Made by a program: the position numbers and the translations under genes. From Cristatella mucedo (Eukaryota > Bryozoa > Phylactolaemata > Cristatellidae): 64,000 nt of DNA. The stretch is taken from the NCBI GenBank assembly GCA_009760855.2, contig WPIO01000055.1, positions 2,756,001 to 2,820,000 of the forward strand, in the 5' to 3' direction. Under the pieces are notes generated by a model. That model worked only from the letters and a program-made list of their open reading frames with translations. It was not told the origin of the DNA and made no database searches. Shown piece after piece: positions 1 through 11,577 of this stretch (positions are counted from its first letter, which is position 1; each line of letters opens with the position of its first letter).

Positions 1-544
1 ACAGGTCAGGCATGGATTAAGACACAAACTTAAATTCTCGCACGACGCACTTCATGCAACTCTTAAGAATATAGTAAACTGACCGAGGGAAATTTTGGGG
101 ATCGGAGAATAGGCAGAGAAGGCACTCCTGAGGAAATATGATTTCCACAAAGTTCTCAAAAGTGTTGTTTTTGTTCCAGCCAATATTTTAAATGCACTCA
201 AGGTTTACGAGAGCTAAAGGTTGGCAGAGCTATTTGATTCAACGTGACACACTTGGCCAAACGTTTGCAGTTCTTATGTGCTTGTCTATGTAGATTGCAA
301 TGCATCCTTTGTCTTAAAGCTTGCTAATATTTTATTTCAACCATTTAGTTTACCAATATGAACTTGGGAGGCATGACGCTTCGACTTTTATGAAAAAACC
401 AAGTTTGCTTACATACGTGTTGTGCCTTACGAGACCGCTTTGTAGGGATGCCAGGTTGAAGGAACCTGTGTCTGAATTTACTCCACTAGAATATAGGTTA
501 ATTACCCAAAGAATTTATCTGAAGAGACAATATATTCACGCATT
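1..544. other. No gene recognised
   Basis: I see no exon or known repeat here. A stretch open on the + strand from 321 runs into the LINE-B fragment at about 545 but resembles nothing I know. Confidence 0.4.
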
Positions 545-1180
545 GTCCCAATGCCACTACAGCGGACTATGAATATGGCTGCAAGGCTGGTCTCCAAGTC
601 CTAGCGGTTTAAGCACGTGTCGCCTTTGCTGAAAGAGCTAAGATGGTTGCCGGTTGAGCAAAGGATACAGAGCAAAGTTCTTACGCTGACCCACAAGGCC
701 CGCCACGGCTTGGCTCCTTCGTACCTAGCTGGACTGCTACATCAGTTTCAGTCTGTTCGTGCCCTGAGGTCCTGCGTGGACAATAAATTAGCTGTCCCAT
801 TTCTCTGCTTAAAGACAGTTGGCGACAGAAGCTTTAGCTGTGCAGGTCCTAGACTGTGGAACTTGCTTCCACAATTCCTGCGCAACGACAACTACTCTCC
901 TACTGCTGACTATGGCACATCTTTTTCAGCGGTCCTGAGCTGCTACTTCTATGCTACTCACAACCTCCAATGCTCTCCTGACTCTGCTATGCTTCCCAAT
1001 TTCTCTTTGTTGCGTGAGATGAAGTCTGTTGGCTACCGAATGCGTACCGAAAGCCGCTTAGGCTGTGAGTGGGCTATACAAAACTCTCCTGAGTAACACC
1101 CACATAGTCTTTATGACTTTGTGGAGTTACAGACGGAGATACATCATCACGTCATCATCATCAACAACGCTGGATATGTA
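545..1180 (+). mobile_element. LINE-B 3' fragment (reverse transcriptase C-terminus and tail)
   Basis: A 5'-truncated non-LTR retrotransposon. The reading frame from 617 to 1096 gives the C-terminal reverse transcriptase region seen in CR1/L2-like LINEs, with LRWLPVEQRI, KARHGLAPSYL and GPRLWNLLPQFL. Just upstream, the segment matching NMAARLV is in another frame, so a frameshift separates them. After the stop the copy ends in the family tail (ATGACTTTGTGGAGTTAC then GGAGATACAT). The same DNA recurs at 23545-24180. It is dead because it lacks endonuclease and the catalytic RT core. Confidence 0.85.
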
Positions 1181-1421
1181 GGTTATATGTGGAGGTGAAA
1201 ATAAATATTTTTAGGTTACATATGCGTGTACAAGGAATAAATTTGCAACGTAATATCAACGTTTTTGGGAGTGCCTGCTAGACGCCTACCAACTCAGGAC
1301 TGCCATGCCTCCCCGAGCAACGGCTGTTCGTTTGATGTCACACGAATAGGATATTTAGCCATTTGTTTTTTATTCTAAATCAATTATTTGCACTTAAAAA
1401 CCAGAGCCATGTGACTTGCAG

Positions 1422-1585
1422 ATTGTGAACCCGACGTGAGCTACGTAAACCTTGGCCCTGAGTTGCAAGCGAAAGACGCCACAATGGCGGATGTTGAGTC
1501 AAGTTCACGGGGATTTTATGCATCAATAGAGGATAGCACAAACTCTGAAGACGGCAGAATATATGAACATCTGCAACTGAATTAA
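1422..1585 (+). CDS. Terminal cytoplasmic exon of an upstream receptor gene (ITIM-type tail)
   Basis: An acceptor (GTGACTTGCAG) is followed by two bases, 53 codons and a TAA, so the exon enters in phase 1. The translation is hydrophilic and starts CEPDVSYVNLG. It holds three spaced tyrosine motifs: VSYVNL (a perfect V-x-Y-x-x-L ITIM), FYASI and IYEHL near the C-terminus (ending LQLN). The other two frames after this acceptor stop at once. Such tails recruit SH2-domain phosphatases or kinases to IgSF receptors. The rest of the gene must lie left of the window or in unrecognised upstream exons. It is on the same strand as, and about 11 kb upstream of, the IgSF gene that starts at 12712. The exon call is from sequence; membership of an IgSF gene is inference from the tail and the neighbour. 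Confidence 0.7.
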
Positions 1586-1760
1586 AAATAAGCTCCCGAC
1601 GTCTTTTTCAGTCAACTAAAATGCCAGGCAGCTCACAAGCATGGCAAGTAACTTCACTGACAGCAAGATTTACCTCCAGATACAGCTTAGTGGCCTGCCA
1701 AATGTTTGCACACTGACAGTAAAATAAGTCGCTTATGTAACTATCGTCATTTTTACGACC

Positions 1761-1766
1761 AATAAA
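1761..1766 (+). other. Polyadenylation signal AATAAA
   Basis: A canonical AATAAA lies about 175 bases after the stop of the tail exon at 1422-1585, a normal distance for a 3' UTR. T/GT-rich sequence follows from about 1784. It supports that exon being terminal. Confidence 0.5.
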
Positions 1767-1789
1767 TCAGTTATAATATGTGAACCTAT

Positions 1790-3373
1790 TGTGATGAACT
1801 GTAAATCTGAATTCGCAAACCAATCTCTCTACGTATGCTTGTTGTAGCTTTTGTAGTTTTGTGAGACTGTTCACCAAAGAAATTCTGCTGGAGCTGAAAA
1901 TGACCGCCGACCTATGTGCTTTTGGACTGGTATCATTTGTTTACCTGCTGATCAAGCCAAATCGTGATGGACAGCATTGATGAGTAACCGTAGTCATAAA
2001 TTTGGGGTAAGGTGGAACCGTTACGTTTAAAACGGTCAGCCAGCAGAGTTCCTATCCATTTTTGAGACTTAAGCACATCCAGAAAATTAAGGGACCTTTG
2101 TTAGTGGGGCGCCAATGAGTTGATTTATTGGCATTCTTAGAATTGCAAATTACCTAAACCTGACATTAATATCTTGTATTAATTTACATTTATATTGCCG
2201 GCGAAGTTCTTTTAAAGTACAGAGCATCCAAAGGCAATCTCGCATTCAAATGAATAACGAAAGAACTTCATTTTATCGCGAAATAATGTGTATAGTCTCG
2301 TTTATCTTTTCTGTAGCTTCAGGTAGTCTTTTTCCAACTAAGTCTTCTTTCGACGATCCCATGCAAAGAAATCAATTTCACCTACGCTTCTTATAGAGAA
2401 AAATTTCAAAGCTCTTGAGAGCAGAAAGATTAATGTTCTATGGCCAGATTATTCGAGGCTGCTGTGGCATTTTGCCTTGATTGCCGCGAACCCTAAATTA
2501 CGTCTCTTAGTGATGATTCATAACGCTTGCAGATTTAACAACACGTCGATCTAAAACGAGTAGCTACTGTAACTGTTACGTAAAGACACCAGTCTGACTA
2601 GCTATGGTTTTCCATCGAGCGTCGTCATGACTTCAAGTTCCAGACAATCTATTCCAGCTCATGTCATTTTGTAGCTAAGGTATGATACGCCTATATTTCT
2701 TACTGTACAGGTCATTCATCGCACCACAGTTTTACTGAGTCTGACAGGTCGCCTATGCCTCCCACCAGTCCAAAATTGATTGCAGGGTGCTTCAGACGAG
2801 CCAGAAAACTAGTGAAGACCAGAATTATTTTGCTTTGCTTCCGAAGTGAGGAAATGGCTACCAAAAATTATTAGTACTTGGCCTGAACAGTCATCGTTTA
2901 ATTTCACTAGCGATTTACTTTTTTCTTTCAAAATGAGATTTGTCCAAGTCAAGTTTTCTGCACGTAATTCTAGCGGCATTTTGAATTATGATTACATTTT
3001 CTGTGCATGAAATGCAAGATGTCAGTGGTGTCTTATTTGAAGGCATTTCAAGAATTATTTGGTCTAGCACACGCTGTCTGATTAAGTGGCTCGAATTAGT
3101 CTTACTGCCACAGTTAAACTTGGGTTTTATTTCTTTCACCACTATCTCAAGCTTGTCTCTCAAGCAAATGAGGAGCTGTGCCCAAATGACTTGGTGGTAT
3201 GAGTTCCACTCCTATCACTTCTTTGTCAATCCTAATCCCTGCAGCGATAATCGAAATTCGTGTAAGCTTGCTTCGGACGAGTGGGTTAATTAATTGAGAT
3301 CATGTAATATTTTGAAGTTCTTCTTTTACTCGGAACTGATTATCGGCCGTAGTTAATGCATACCCTTAATGGT
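1790..3373. other. No gene recognised
   Basis: AT-rich sequence between the upstream gene and the repeats. Overlapping open stretches on both strands at 2915-3293 match no family I recognise and lack flanking splice context, so I leave them uncalled. Confidence 0.4.
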
Positions 3374-3426
3374 CTTAGTTTAATCTAAAGCAAGATCTAT
3401 CTTAGTTTAATCTAAAGCAAGATCTA
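3374..3426. repeat. 27-bp direct tandem duplication
   Basis: Two adjacent, nearly perfect copies of a 27-base unit beginning CTTAGTTTAATC, at 3374 and 3401. This is a simple local duplication. Confidence 0.85.
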
Positions 3427-3544
3427 CTTGGTCGACTCATAGGACCAAGTGAAAGTTTACACTGTGCATGGAGGTCACATCGGATGCGTGGTATACAATA
3501 CATCGTTAATGAAAGCGGACCCAGTGCATAACTCTAAAGTACCT

Positions 3545-3580
3545 AGTTAGCTGCCAAAAGATCAAGAAAAACAAGGGCGA
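3545..3580 (-). mobile_element. LINE-A scrap
   Basis: A short match to the RT part of LINE-A in reverse orientation (GCTGCCAAAAGATCAAG, compare about 17005). It is too short to say more. Confidence 0.4.
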
Positions 3581-4829
3581 CTAGTTAATCTAATTCTGGT
3601 TTTATTTTTTATTATTAGTTTTATTATTAACTTATTTATTGTGCTTATTTCTGAATTTCTGGGCGAGGCTCTGGAAGCACTGAGCACTCTCTCCGATTAA
3701 AAATACGGGCAACGTTATTATGCTCTCAAGATGTTGCCCTAATAGAGCTGCAGTTCATTTCTTCAATCTGGCAGCGATAGAACTAGCACACATCTCGGTG
3801 GATGCTTTGACCTTGTACCTTTTGTATGCCAGCATTTTGAGGAAAATACTGACAGCTGCCAGTGTCTTGGCAATGCATTTATCTTCGTTATAACGCAAGG
3901 CCATATGAAATCAATGAACTGGCGTGCTCTAAGTAACACTACATCAGTAGGTTACTACTAATTTTAAATCCGGAGATCGTTTAAAACTGAAGTAACAAGC
4001 TTCAGCTCTTTCTTCTTCCGCTCTTTCCCGTTTCAATATCGAGAGTTCTTTTCTTGCATCTCGCAAATATTATCCTTAATGTTATGTTGCTTAAGGTGGC
4101 GATAAAATATTATTGACTGGGTAGAGATCATCGTTCTATCTTTGAATTTTCAAACTTTGTCGCACCGTATTACCCTGCAATATCCCAGTGATTAGTAATG
4201 TCACTATCCAATTTGATTTCCCGCCTCATCCAATGCTCATCTTTATTCTAGTAGGCTTTCCCTGTCTGTGGCACTTCCTGCCTCTGGCACTTCCTGACTC
4301 TAGAGCCCCTACCGCCAATCCTTTAATATAATCTTATCCTAAGTGGATTGCGGCCAGCCTGGAATGAGCTCCTATCTCAGCATTAAAAAATTGGGCGTAA
4401 TAAGAAAGCCGCGAATATTTTGAAATTGATGAGGTGTGTTGCAAAAATATGACTTCGCATCTGCTTGATCCCTCTGCTGAACTTTATCCTATCGTCAAGT
4501 GGAAAATCTTACCTCCCGTACAGCCTGGTCTCATCTTAAAATACACGGGACATTCACCTCTACTCACTTATCGAACTTTCTTTGCATCCAAACAGATGCA
4601 AAATTTCACGGGCAGGAGAGACTGACGGGGACATTTCCGGCTGGGTACACGACAAATCCGAACGTCACTGCAACTTCCTACTTACGCTGCTTACGAGCTA
4701 GGGTGCTTTTATACGTAGCCTTTAATTACCCAGAGTCACGGAACACGCTTTTTGGCCTAAATCAGATGTTTTTTCCAATTTTCAGTTAACGAATCTTCAC
4801 CCACTCACGCTAGCCGTTCGTACACTCGC
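3581..4829. other. No gene recognised
   Basis: AT-rich. A small imperfect repeat of CTGGCACTTCCTG sits near 4265-4300. I see no exon or named element. Confidence 0.4.
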
Positions 4830-4953
4830 ACTCGCACACCCACACCCACACCCACGCACCCTCACACACACCCACCCACACACACACACACACATGCACA
4901 CACACACACACAGACACACACACACACCCACCCACCCACACACACACACACAC

Positions 4954-5001
<48 letters not shown>

Positions 5002-5032
5002 CCACCCACCCACCCACACACACACACACACA
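4830..5032. repeat. (CA)n / (CCCA)n microsatellite
   Basis: About 200 bases of CA dinucleotides mixed with CCCA blocks. Cysteine/valine-rich reading frames on the minus strand here are artefacts of the repeat. Confidence 0.97.
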
Positions 5033-6289
5033 TGTGATTTGTGAGTAATTTTCTTGCTAGCTCTCATGAGGCTTAAGTTTCCCGATCAATCCAAGCTGGC
5101 GATTACCAAACCTGACGCAGTTCCTTCAGGTCTTTTTCAGACCATCAGTGGCAGAGGCGTCTCTCCGCCCAGTAATCCTTTGTCCGGATATTATTCACTA
5201 ATTACAATCCACTAAGTAAGGCTATGCCCGCATTTGATGAAGCCAAATCATAGATATGTACTCCTTCGTTAATTCCAGCTGCCTTCCGTCTTTTTAGCCG
5301 GCTTTAAGCCAGTGGATATTGCCAGTGATCCGAATGAGCTCTAATCGAAGCGTTTTTCAAAGGATTCATTGGTAAGGTAGTATGGTTTGCCATCCTCTCC
5401 TCAGTCCGACCTCTCACGATAGTCTTTTCCGAAAAGATGAAAGTCACTGTGCAGCCCGAATTTTCGTCATGAATCATCCTTCTCTCTTGAGATAATTGCT
5501 AAATTCATTAATGCCGATAGTTGCTAATTTGATGAGCCAACGCTTGCTTTCATGAAAATAATTTCGAGCAGAATGGCTGAAGGAAGACCCTATGAAATCG
5601 TTTGCACTCTGTGCCTCACAAAACATCTAATACAATGGAGCCTGTTCGTGTTGTACAGTTGCGTCAAATATCCTTAGTAATCGCAGGCCTGGCTGCTTAG
5701 ACGGCTATAATGAGCATCAGTTTTAAAGGTCGCCATTCTAGGGACAGCATTGCTCCTCAGCGAAGTCAATGAGGTTCTAAAATCATCGTAGCATTTGCTT
5801 TTTAGAAGACCTGCAATGAACAACGTGGTTTTGCGTGATGCTAGCAGCTGAAGTTTGAAGCATAGGTTTGCTCTCGGTTCAAGGCGATTGGACACGAATT
5901 AAGGTCGGCTGCCTAAGATTTTAAAGGTAGAAGTCTCATGCGCGTGTGGCAGGGCGAAGCCAATATTTTCTTGAGAACACATGCTAAAACAAAGTGACGT
6001 TCAAAATCTCCTAAAATGTCATTCGGCAGTTGTAGCAATCGCATGGCATAGGAATGGATGGCGTGGACGGACCCTCAAAACTTGCATGGCATAAAATATA
6101 GGCAAAATGGCGATAAATTAAATAATATTCTTAGAGAAAAATCCTTCAATCGCATTCTTGAAAAAGGTTGTTGCGATGTATTTAATATTAAAATTGGATT
6201 AGTTTGCTGACTGTGTGATGTGGAGCAAGTCAATAGTTTTTTCAGAAAAGCTGTATCTTTATATCTCATCTGAAAAAATTCGTCCTAAA
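5033..6289. other. No gene recognised
   Basis: Unique-looking AT-rich DNA. Open stretches on the minus strand (5674-5895, 6075-6269) show no recognisable domain. Confidence 0.4.
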
Positions 6290-7720
6290 TTTGGGTACGC
6301 TGCTAGTCCAAAGAAACCTAAACTTCCGCTTCTGACTAAATTCACTTTTCTAGCAATGCCAACGAGACCCTGTTGACTGTTGATATATTATAAGCTCGCA
6401 GGAGCATGCCAGGGCTATTTATTATACGATATAAGAGCAGCTGCAACTTTCCTACAGCCCTGGTGAGCAGCTGCAACGTACGTCCTTTAGATTTTTGGGC
6501 TGAACGGTCAGTGCTCCAAGTTAATTGCCAGCTTCATCGTGGCAACCTTGACGACCGTTTCGCCACCACCCGCCCTGCACCACAGATGTGACTTCCGGGT
6601 TCACTCCGACTTCTAGAGTGTCCACTGGGAGAACGGTTTATTGAGCTCATGGGTTTTTCAATTCAAAAAGCAGCAAGTCAATGTAATTGACTGGTGTACG
6701 CTACAGAGCGGTAACTTAATTTTCTGCAATGCAGCGGTTAGACAAGCCACAAGAGACCGCATTTGGACCTCAGTCGTGGTTGTGGCGAGCTTTCGAAGCC
6801 TTCGGCACTCGACGCTGACTGCTTGTGCAATCGACAGGCTGAGCCTGGTCTGCGGCGTCCTGCTTAGTGACAGTAGGCAATACATGCAGGCTTCCATTAG
6901 ACTCGGGCTCGCTTTTTTTCACTCGATCACTTTAGGCCTAGCATGAGCCTCGACAGCGGCGGGATCTGTCACTTCCGCCAGGTGACGGAATGCTACCGTC
7001 CGCCACTTCACCAAAACGTTTCGGAATACAACCAAACCGCCGTTCAAAGCCAAAGCGCGGCGATGGGGCCTGAATGCGAAAGTTATCAGCTCGAGGTCAA
7101 CTCGCATTACTTCGAGCAAATCAACTCACTCGAGGTCGACAAGTTTTAATTCGCCAAAGTTCGTCGTCTGCTGAAACTACAGCAGCAGTGCTGAGGGACG
7201 CCGACGCGTTCCTGATTTATCGTCTGCATTCTTCCAGTTCCGATCGTTAGGAGCTCTGTGATGGTAGGGTGGGCCACACCACGGCTCGATATCCTGTTCT
7301 CTTTGATCGATCGATTTCCCTCACCTGCTGACAGCACATTTGGTTCGACTGGAATGGCAGCCCAGCATAGCTGGCCGCTGTGAGCTCGGCGGAAGACGGG
7401 CACGTCGGATCTGGATAGCATTGAAATCACGGAGAGGCTGCTATAAATTCCGCCAAAGCATTGAATATCTTTCAAAGCAAAGCAGCCTCGTAGCACACAG
7501 AAAGCGAGCATTTGGTCCGTGTCTTGGAATCTTCGCCGAGAACAAGTGCTTCAGAGGCACAGCCCACAGCTACTGGATGATGCCGGCATACTCACAGCCA
7601 CACTCGTCTAGTACGAGCGATCGCTTCTCAGAAATAGTTCTGAAAATAACTACGGCGTGCGCTCGTCAGAAAGCGAGGGCACTGGGCGTCCGGCGGGACC
7701 ATGCGATTCCCTAGAGCTAC
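6290..7720 (+). repeat. Decayed duplicate of the exon-1 region of the IgSF gene
   Basis: This block aligns in order with 12420-13760. Paired landmarks: CTAAATTCA (6340 and 12468), GTGCTCCAAG / ATGCTCCGAG (6512 and 12610), ACTTCCGGGTTCAC (6591 and 12685), TTGATTTGACTGG-type sequence (7345 and 13397), and TTGGAATCTTC.CCGAGAA (7524 and 13554). The offset is about 6.1 kb. Divergence is substantial, so the duplication is old. It includes a ruined signal-peptide exon (6618-6682). Reading frames on both strands between 6641 and 7714 reflect GC content, not genes. Confidence 0.7.
6618..6682 (+). pseudogene. Degenerate copy of the signal-peptide exon
   Basis: Collinear with the true exon at 12712-12775 (65 versus 64 bases). 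The start codon is GTG instead of ATG, and the length differs by one base. The donor CAGG|GTAAGC has become CAAT|GTAATT. The flanking 5' sequence ACTTCCGGGTTCAC is shared. It is probably the relic of the first exon of a tandem paralogue. Confidence 0.65.
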
Positions 7721-7764
7721 GAGCTGAGTGCCAAGCTCGGGCTGCTGGACACATACTGCCGTGC

Positions 7765-7915
7765 TGGCTTGGCCCAGTGACTAAGCAGCTCACCCGACCA
7801 AAGTCAAGGTTAATTGTATTGGATGACAGAGGTCTTGTGTTCGAGCCGAATGGCGTATGTGATTCACCTGACAACAGGTTAAGTTCTCTTAGGGCGCTAT
7901 AAAAAGGAATTGCGA
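7765..7915 (+). mobile_element. SINE-B copy
   Basis: tRNA-like head (GGCTTGGCCCAGTGACTAAG as A-box region, TGTTCGAGCC as B box) followed by the tail AGGTTAAGTTCTCTTAGGG shared with LINE-A 3' ends. The middle is interrupted relative to the copy at 19480-19640. Confidence 0.65.
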
Positions 7916-8064
7916 CAGGCTTCTCTAGACGTGTTTTCAAAAACTACTTTTATGTTCCCTCTATGAAATTGACAGTCATTTAAAGATCTAAATGCCTCCT
8001 TTAGAAACGGATCAATATCCCCACCTCACCCTAGAGTAAATTAGTAAAGTTATAAGAATCACCT

Positions 8065-8066
8065 TA

Positions 8067-8098
<32 letters not shown>

Positions 8099-8180
8099 CT
8101 ATAAAACACTCGATAAAGCACCCCAGAGAACTTAATCTCTTTCTAGGCACTTTGCATTTACTGAAAAAAGGAAACAGGTC
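8065..8180 (-). mobile_element. LINE-A 3' stub
   Basis: In reverse orientation: an AAT tract, then GATAAAGCACCCCAGAGAAC and TAGGCACTTTGCATTT, the LINE-A 3' end. Confidence 0.8.
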
Positions 8181-8619
8181 GAGCGGATAAATGAATGCGA
8201 TATATCAATCAAATGAAATACCCTGCAGATGTGAAGCAACATACAGTTTTATATGTGGCATCAAATCCGTCGTTCTCAAACGCCTATTTTAGCATTAGAA
8301 GGTCACAGGATATGTCGAGACATCGCAGTCGAGATATGTTGGGAGTTGGCCCTGGTGATTGAAAGCCGTTGCTCAGGAACGGGCGTACGCATTTGAATAC
8401 ATATATGCGGGTATAATACGTTTACTGTTAACAGTAAATATAATTTAGGACCTCATATTTGCGATGCTTCTGGTGGAAATGGAAGGTGAATCGCAGTCAA
8501 AATAATAACTGGGTCGAACCATTCAAAGTCAATGCAAGATAGCCCTCATACCGTAAAGCCTATACATTCTTCACTAATTCCGGAACAATATTACTATAAA
8601 GTGTAATTAAAACCGAAGT

Positions 8620-9267
8620 TGTGCGACGTCTAATGTGATAAAGGCAGCTGAATCACAGTTGGAATGTGGAAGTAGGCTTGAGCTTGCCCAGGTCACTGCT
8701 GGCCATCTAAAAGGAAACCTTACTCTAAGTCGCTTCTTACCCTTGGTAAACCGGCACGTATTTTTTGTTCGTGTGGTGTCAAAACCGCAGTTTTGAGACC
8801 CCTTATGCAGAAATAAGAGGTGCATGGCCGTTATTAATGCGAAGCGAGCCGGGCCGTTAGAGGCCATAGCATAAGAGTGTTAGCGAGCAACTACGTGAGA
8901 TTTAGTGGGTCAGTGACTAACTATGTTTTCTGTAAAGAGGACAATAAGCTCCAGCTGCAAAGGTTTTTTTATGAAAATGGTAGCTGTGTCGCAGTTGGAT
9001 TATGTATGAGGGCTAACCAGACCCGAGCCGGTTAGCCTTGACGAAAATAAAAATTGCACGTGTACACTACTTACACTGTCGGAATGGCAGCTGTATTGCA
9101 GTTCTATTAATTAGAGTGACTTGCTCTGCAGGGTCCTCGCAGACCTTCACGTAAGGTGGCGCACGCGAAATCGCATACAATTTGGTTGACAAACCTTAGA
9201 TAGTGCTCTTCATAGTTTGAATGAAAATTGCTGCTGTGCTAAACGTGCGGTGGAAATGGCAGCTGTA
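8620..9267. repeat. Degenerate dispersed repeat (GGCAGCTGTATCGCAGTT units)
   Basis: Related copies of a motif near GGCAGCTGTATCGCAGTTGG occur at about 8645, 8983, 9087 and 9258. They resume at 10312 and 10588 after the LINE-A insertion. A second shared motif, AA(A/G)CCGCAGTTTTG, is at 8779 and 10554. The unit length is irregular, so this is a decayed array of unknown origin. Confidence 0.55.
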
Positions 9268-10012
9268 TCGCAGCGTCCAAGTTGGTCCATGCATTCGTGA
9301 CATCTCATCTCGACTTCTGCAACTCACTGCTTACTGGCCTACCAGCATGTGCGATCAGGCGATTGCAGCTGGTGCAAAACTCTGCAGCTAGGCTTGTCTG
9401 TCGTGAGCGTCGCAGTTGCCACATTACTCCACTTCTCGCCGACCTGCACTGGCTACCAGTCAAGCAACGGATCGACTTCAAGGTTTTGTCGCTCACTTTT
9501 AGGTCTCTTCATTCTATGGCTCCAGCCTATCTGTCCGACATACTCCCCCATCAGGCCAAGCATCGTACCACTCGCTTTTCGGAATCCAACAGTCTAGAAA
9601 TACCTCGTACAAACCTTAAATCCTTTGGAGACCGTGCATTTAGCTCGTATGCTCCCACAGCCTGGAACTCCCTCCCGACCTGCATCAGAACATCCCCTGA
9701 CCTGACCACATTTAAAAGAAACTTAAAAACATACCTATTTAGGACAGCATTTAGTGGATCCCTATGATTTGTCCTTGATGTGCTTATGCTTGCTGACACT
9801 GTGCATGCTGCCACTAACCACATTTGCATGCTGACCCAGTGCATGTAACCCCTAACCATGTTATTCATTTTGTTTGTTTTTCAAGCATGATTTTACTTAC
9901 TATTCTATTGCGTATCACTTTGCAGCAAATGTAAAGCGCCTAGAAAGAGATTAAGTTCTCTGAGGGCGCTTTATCAAGTGCAATATTATTATTATTATTA
10001 TTATTATTGTTA
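9268..10012 (+). mobile_element. LINE-A 3' fragment
   Basis: 5'-truncated copy that starts at the RT C-terminal region ([20 protein letters not shown]) and stays open to 9767, ending FRTAFSGSL. The 3' UTR (TGTGCATGCTGCCACTAACC) follows, then TTAAGTTCTCTGAGGGCGCT and an ATT tract. It splits the repeat array described at 8620-9267. Confidence 0.9.
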
Positions 10013-10269
10013 ATTTATGGTTGCCATTCGGACCGAAATTCCACAGTTCATTTAATGAGAACATGAGTTCGACGAAGCAATATTTTCTCTTATTACAAAC
10101 TAAAGCTACTGATGAAGAACTGAGCATTTTACGAAAATGGCAAGCTGCATGGCATCACAGGTCGACTATTTTGAGCAGGTCATACCGTGGAAGAAAGTGC
10201 ATTAGAACGCACGTGCTTGATCTCAAATAATTTTGTGGATGAAGATAGAGCCAGTAGATGTGGCTAGTG

Positions 10270-10620
10270 ACGGTAATGCAATGCCACAATTGCACGAACT
10301 TATGTGGAAGAAGCAGCTGCATCGAAGTTTGAATATGCAGAGGGGCTGGCTGTCTCGAGCCATTTCAGGCTCTGGTATGAACGTGAAGTGGTATCAATAG
10401 TCTGAATAACGATTAAGTTCTCTTCGGGCGCTATATAAATGAATTATATTTATTTATATTTAATAAACATTTCTGGCGTGAGCATGCTCATCAGCTGTGC
10501 CATGAAATAGTATCAGTAAACCAGAAACACTGCCTTCCATGTAGTGATACCAAAGCCGCAGTTTTGCTAAGACTGTCGAAGAAATGGCAGCTCTATTTCG
10601 TTTGGAATGTGGAGGAAGGT
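10270..10620. repeat. Continuation of the degenerate dispersed repeat
   Basis: Carries two further units (about 10312 and 10588) and the CCGCAGTTTTG motif at 10556. A SINE-B tail is embedded near 10410-10450 (GATTAAGTTCTCTTCGGGCG). Confidence 0.5.
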
Positions 10621-10839
10621 TAGCTCCAGCCATTAGTAGGGATACTGTGGGCGTGCTATCGCCGTCATGTGGTTCCGCCCCCAGCCGACGTTCCGACCGC
10701 CCAACGGCCACGCTCCCAGCCGGCAAGTGATGCGTTATTTCCTGCGATATTCGTTTTCTACCCGTAAGTCGGCCTGTAGGCATCTTACCCACTCCCTTCT
10801 CTCTTATCCCCACGTGCATCGGTAGCAGCACTCACAATC

Positions 10840-11123
10840 AGTGCTAAAGAGTGGGGTCAGGCGACTCCAAGCTTGGTGTGGACCTTTACCTGATTTCCCC
10901 GTGATACCTTTCTAGTATTCCGTTGCTATCTTCGCCGTGACTTTTTCTGATCTGTCCTCTGATATGCTACACAAAACAGGACCTGCTTAGCGTAAGGTTC
11001 GATGTCACCATTAGTCGATACCTACCAGCTGGCCTTCTCCGGCGGGTCACTGAGAACCTTCCTGCATCCTGCGTTCGCCCATCCAACAGCTCGGCTATCA
11101 AACCTACTACCCGTAAGTTTAAA
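10840..11123 (+). repeat. Unclassified interspersed repeat (family C)
   Basis: Contains CAGGACCTGCTTAGC, then CCTGCATCCTGCGTTCG and CTCGGCTATCAA. The same ordered blocks recur in reverse at 43020-43245 and forward at 47036-47190. I find no coding similarity. It may be the 5' part of a retroelement. Confidence 0.6.
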
Positions 11124-11475
11124 ATGCCACATACCACCACTTCTCGACGACCTGAGCTGGCTACCAATCAACCAATGAATTTACTTCAAGGTTTTGTCAC
11201 TCACTTTTAGGTCACTTCATTCTTTGACTCCAGCATATCTCTCAGATCTACTCCCCCACCAGGCCAATCATGATTGCACATGCCGGTCGGCCACTAAGCA
11301 GTGAGTTACAGAAGTCGAGACGGGATGTCACGAATGCATGGACCAATTTAGACGTGGTATCCTTACCTAAACAAGCCCGAATTGTGCAATGTTATGTAGT
11401 TGAAAGTAGGCAGATTTGACTGTGGATCTGATGTGGTCGTCTAACGAGAGGTCACTTTGGAACATGACACCTACA

Positions 11476-11477
<2 letters not shown>
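11124..11477. mobile_element. Chimeric LINE-A fragment with internal orientation switch
   Basis: 11124-11269 reads forward (CTTCTCGACGACC to CCACCAGGCCAATCA). From 11270 the sequence is LINE-A in reverse (GCCACTAAGCAGTGAGTTAC, then GATGTGGTCGTCTAACGAGA). The two halves come from adjacent parts of the RT C-terminal region. Confidence 0.75.
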
Positions 11478-11478
<1 letters not shown>

Positions 11479-11572
<94 letters not shown>

Positions 11573-11574
11573 TT
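11479..11574. repeat. (TA)n microsatellite
   Basis: Nearly pure TA dinucleotides for about 95 bases at the end of a LINE-A fragment. Confidence 0.97.
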
Positions 11575-11577
11575 GGA

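Noticed and set aside
2915-3293. Overlapping open frames of 82 and 101 codons
   Set aside because: No recognisable domain, splice context or repeat match on either strand.
4797-5067. Cys/Val-rich open frames on the minus strand
   Set aside because: They are translations of the CA/CCCA microsatellite.
7340-7940. Overlapping open frames on both strands
   Set aside because: They fall in a decayed duplicated block and a SINE; neither strand shows a domain or start context.
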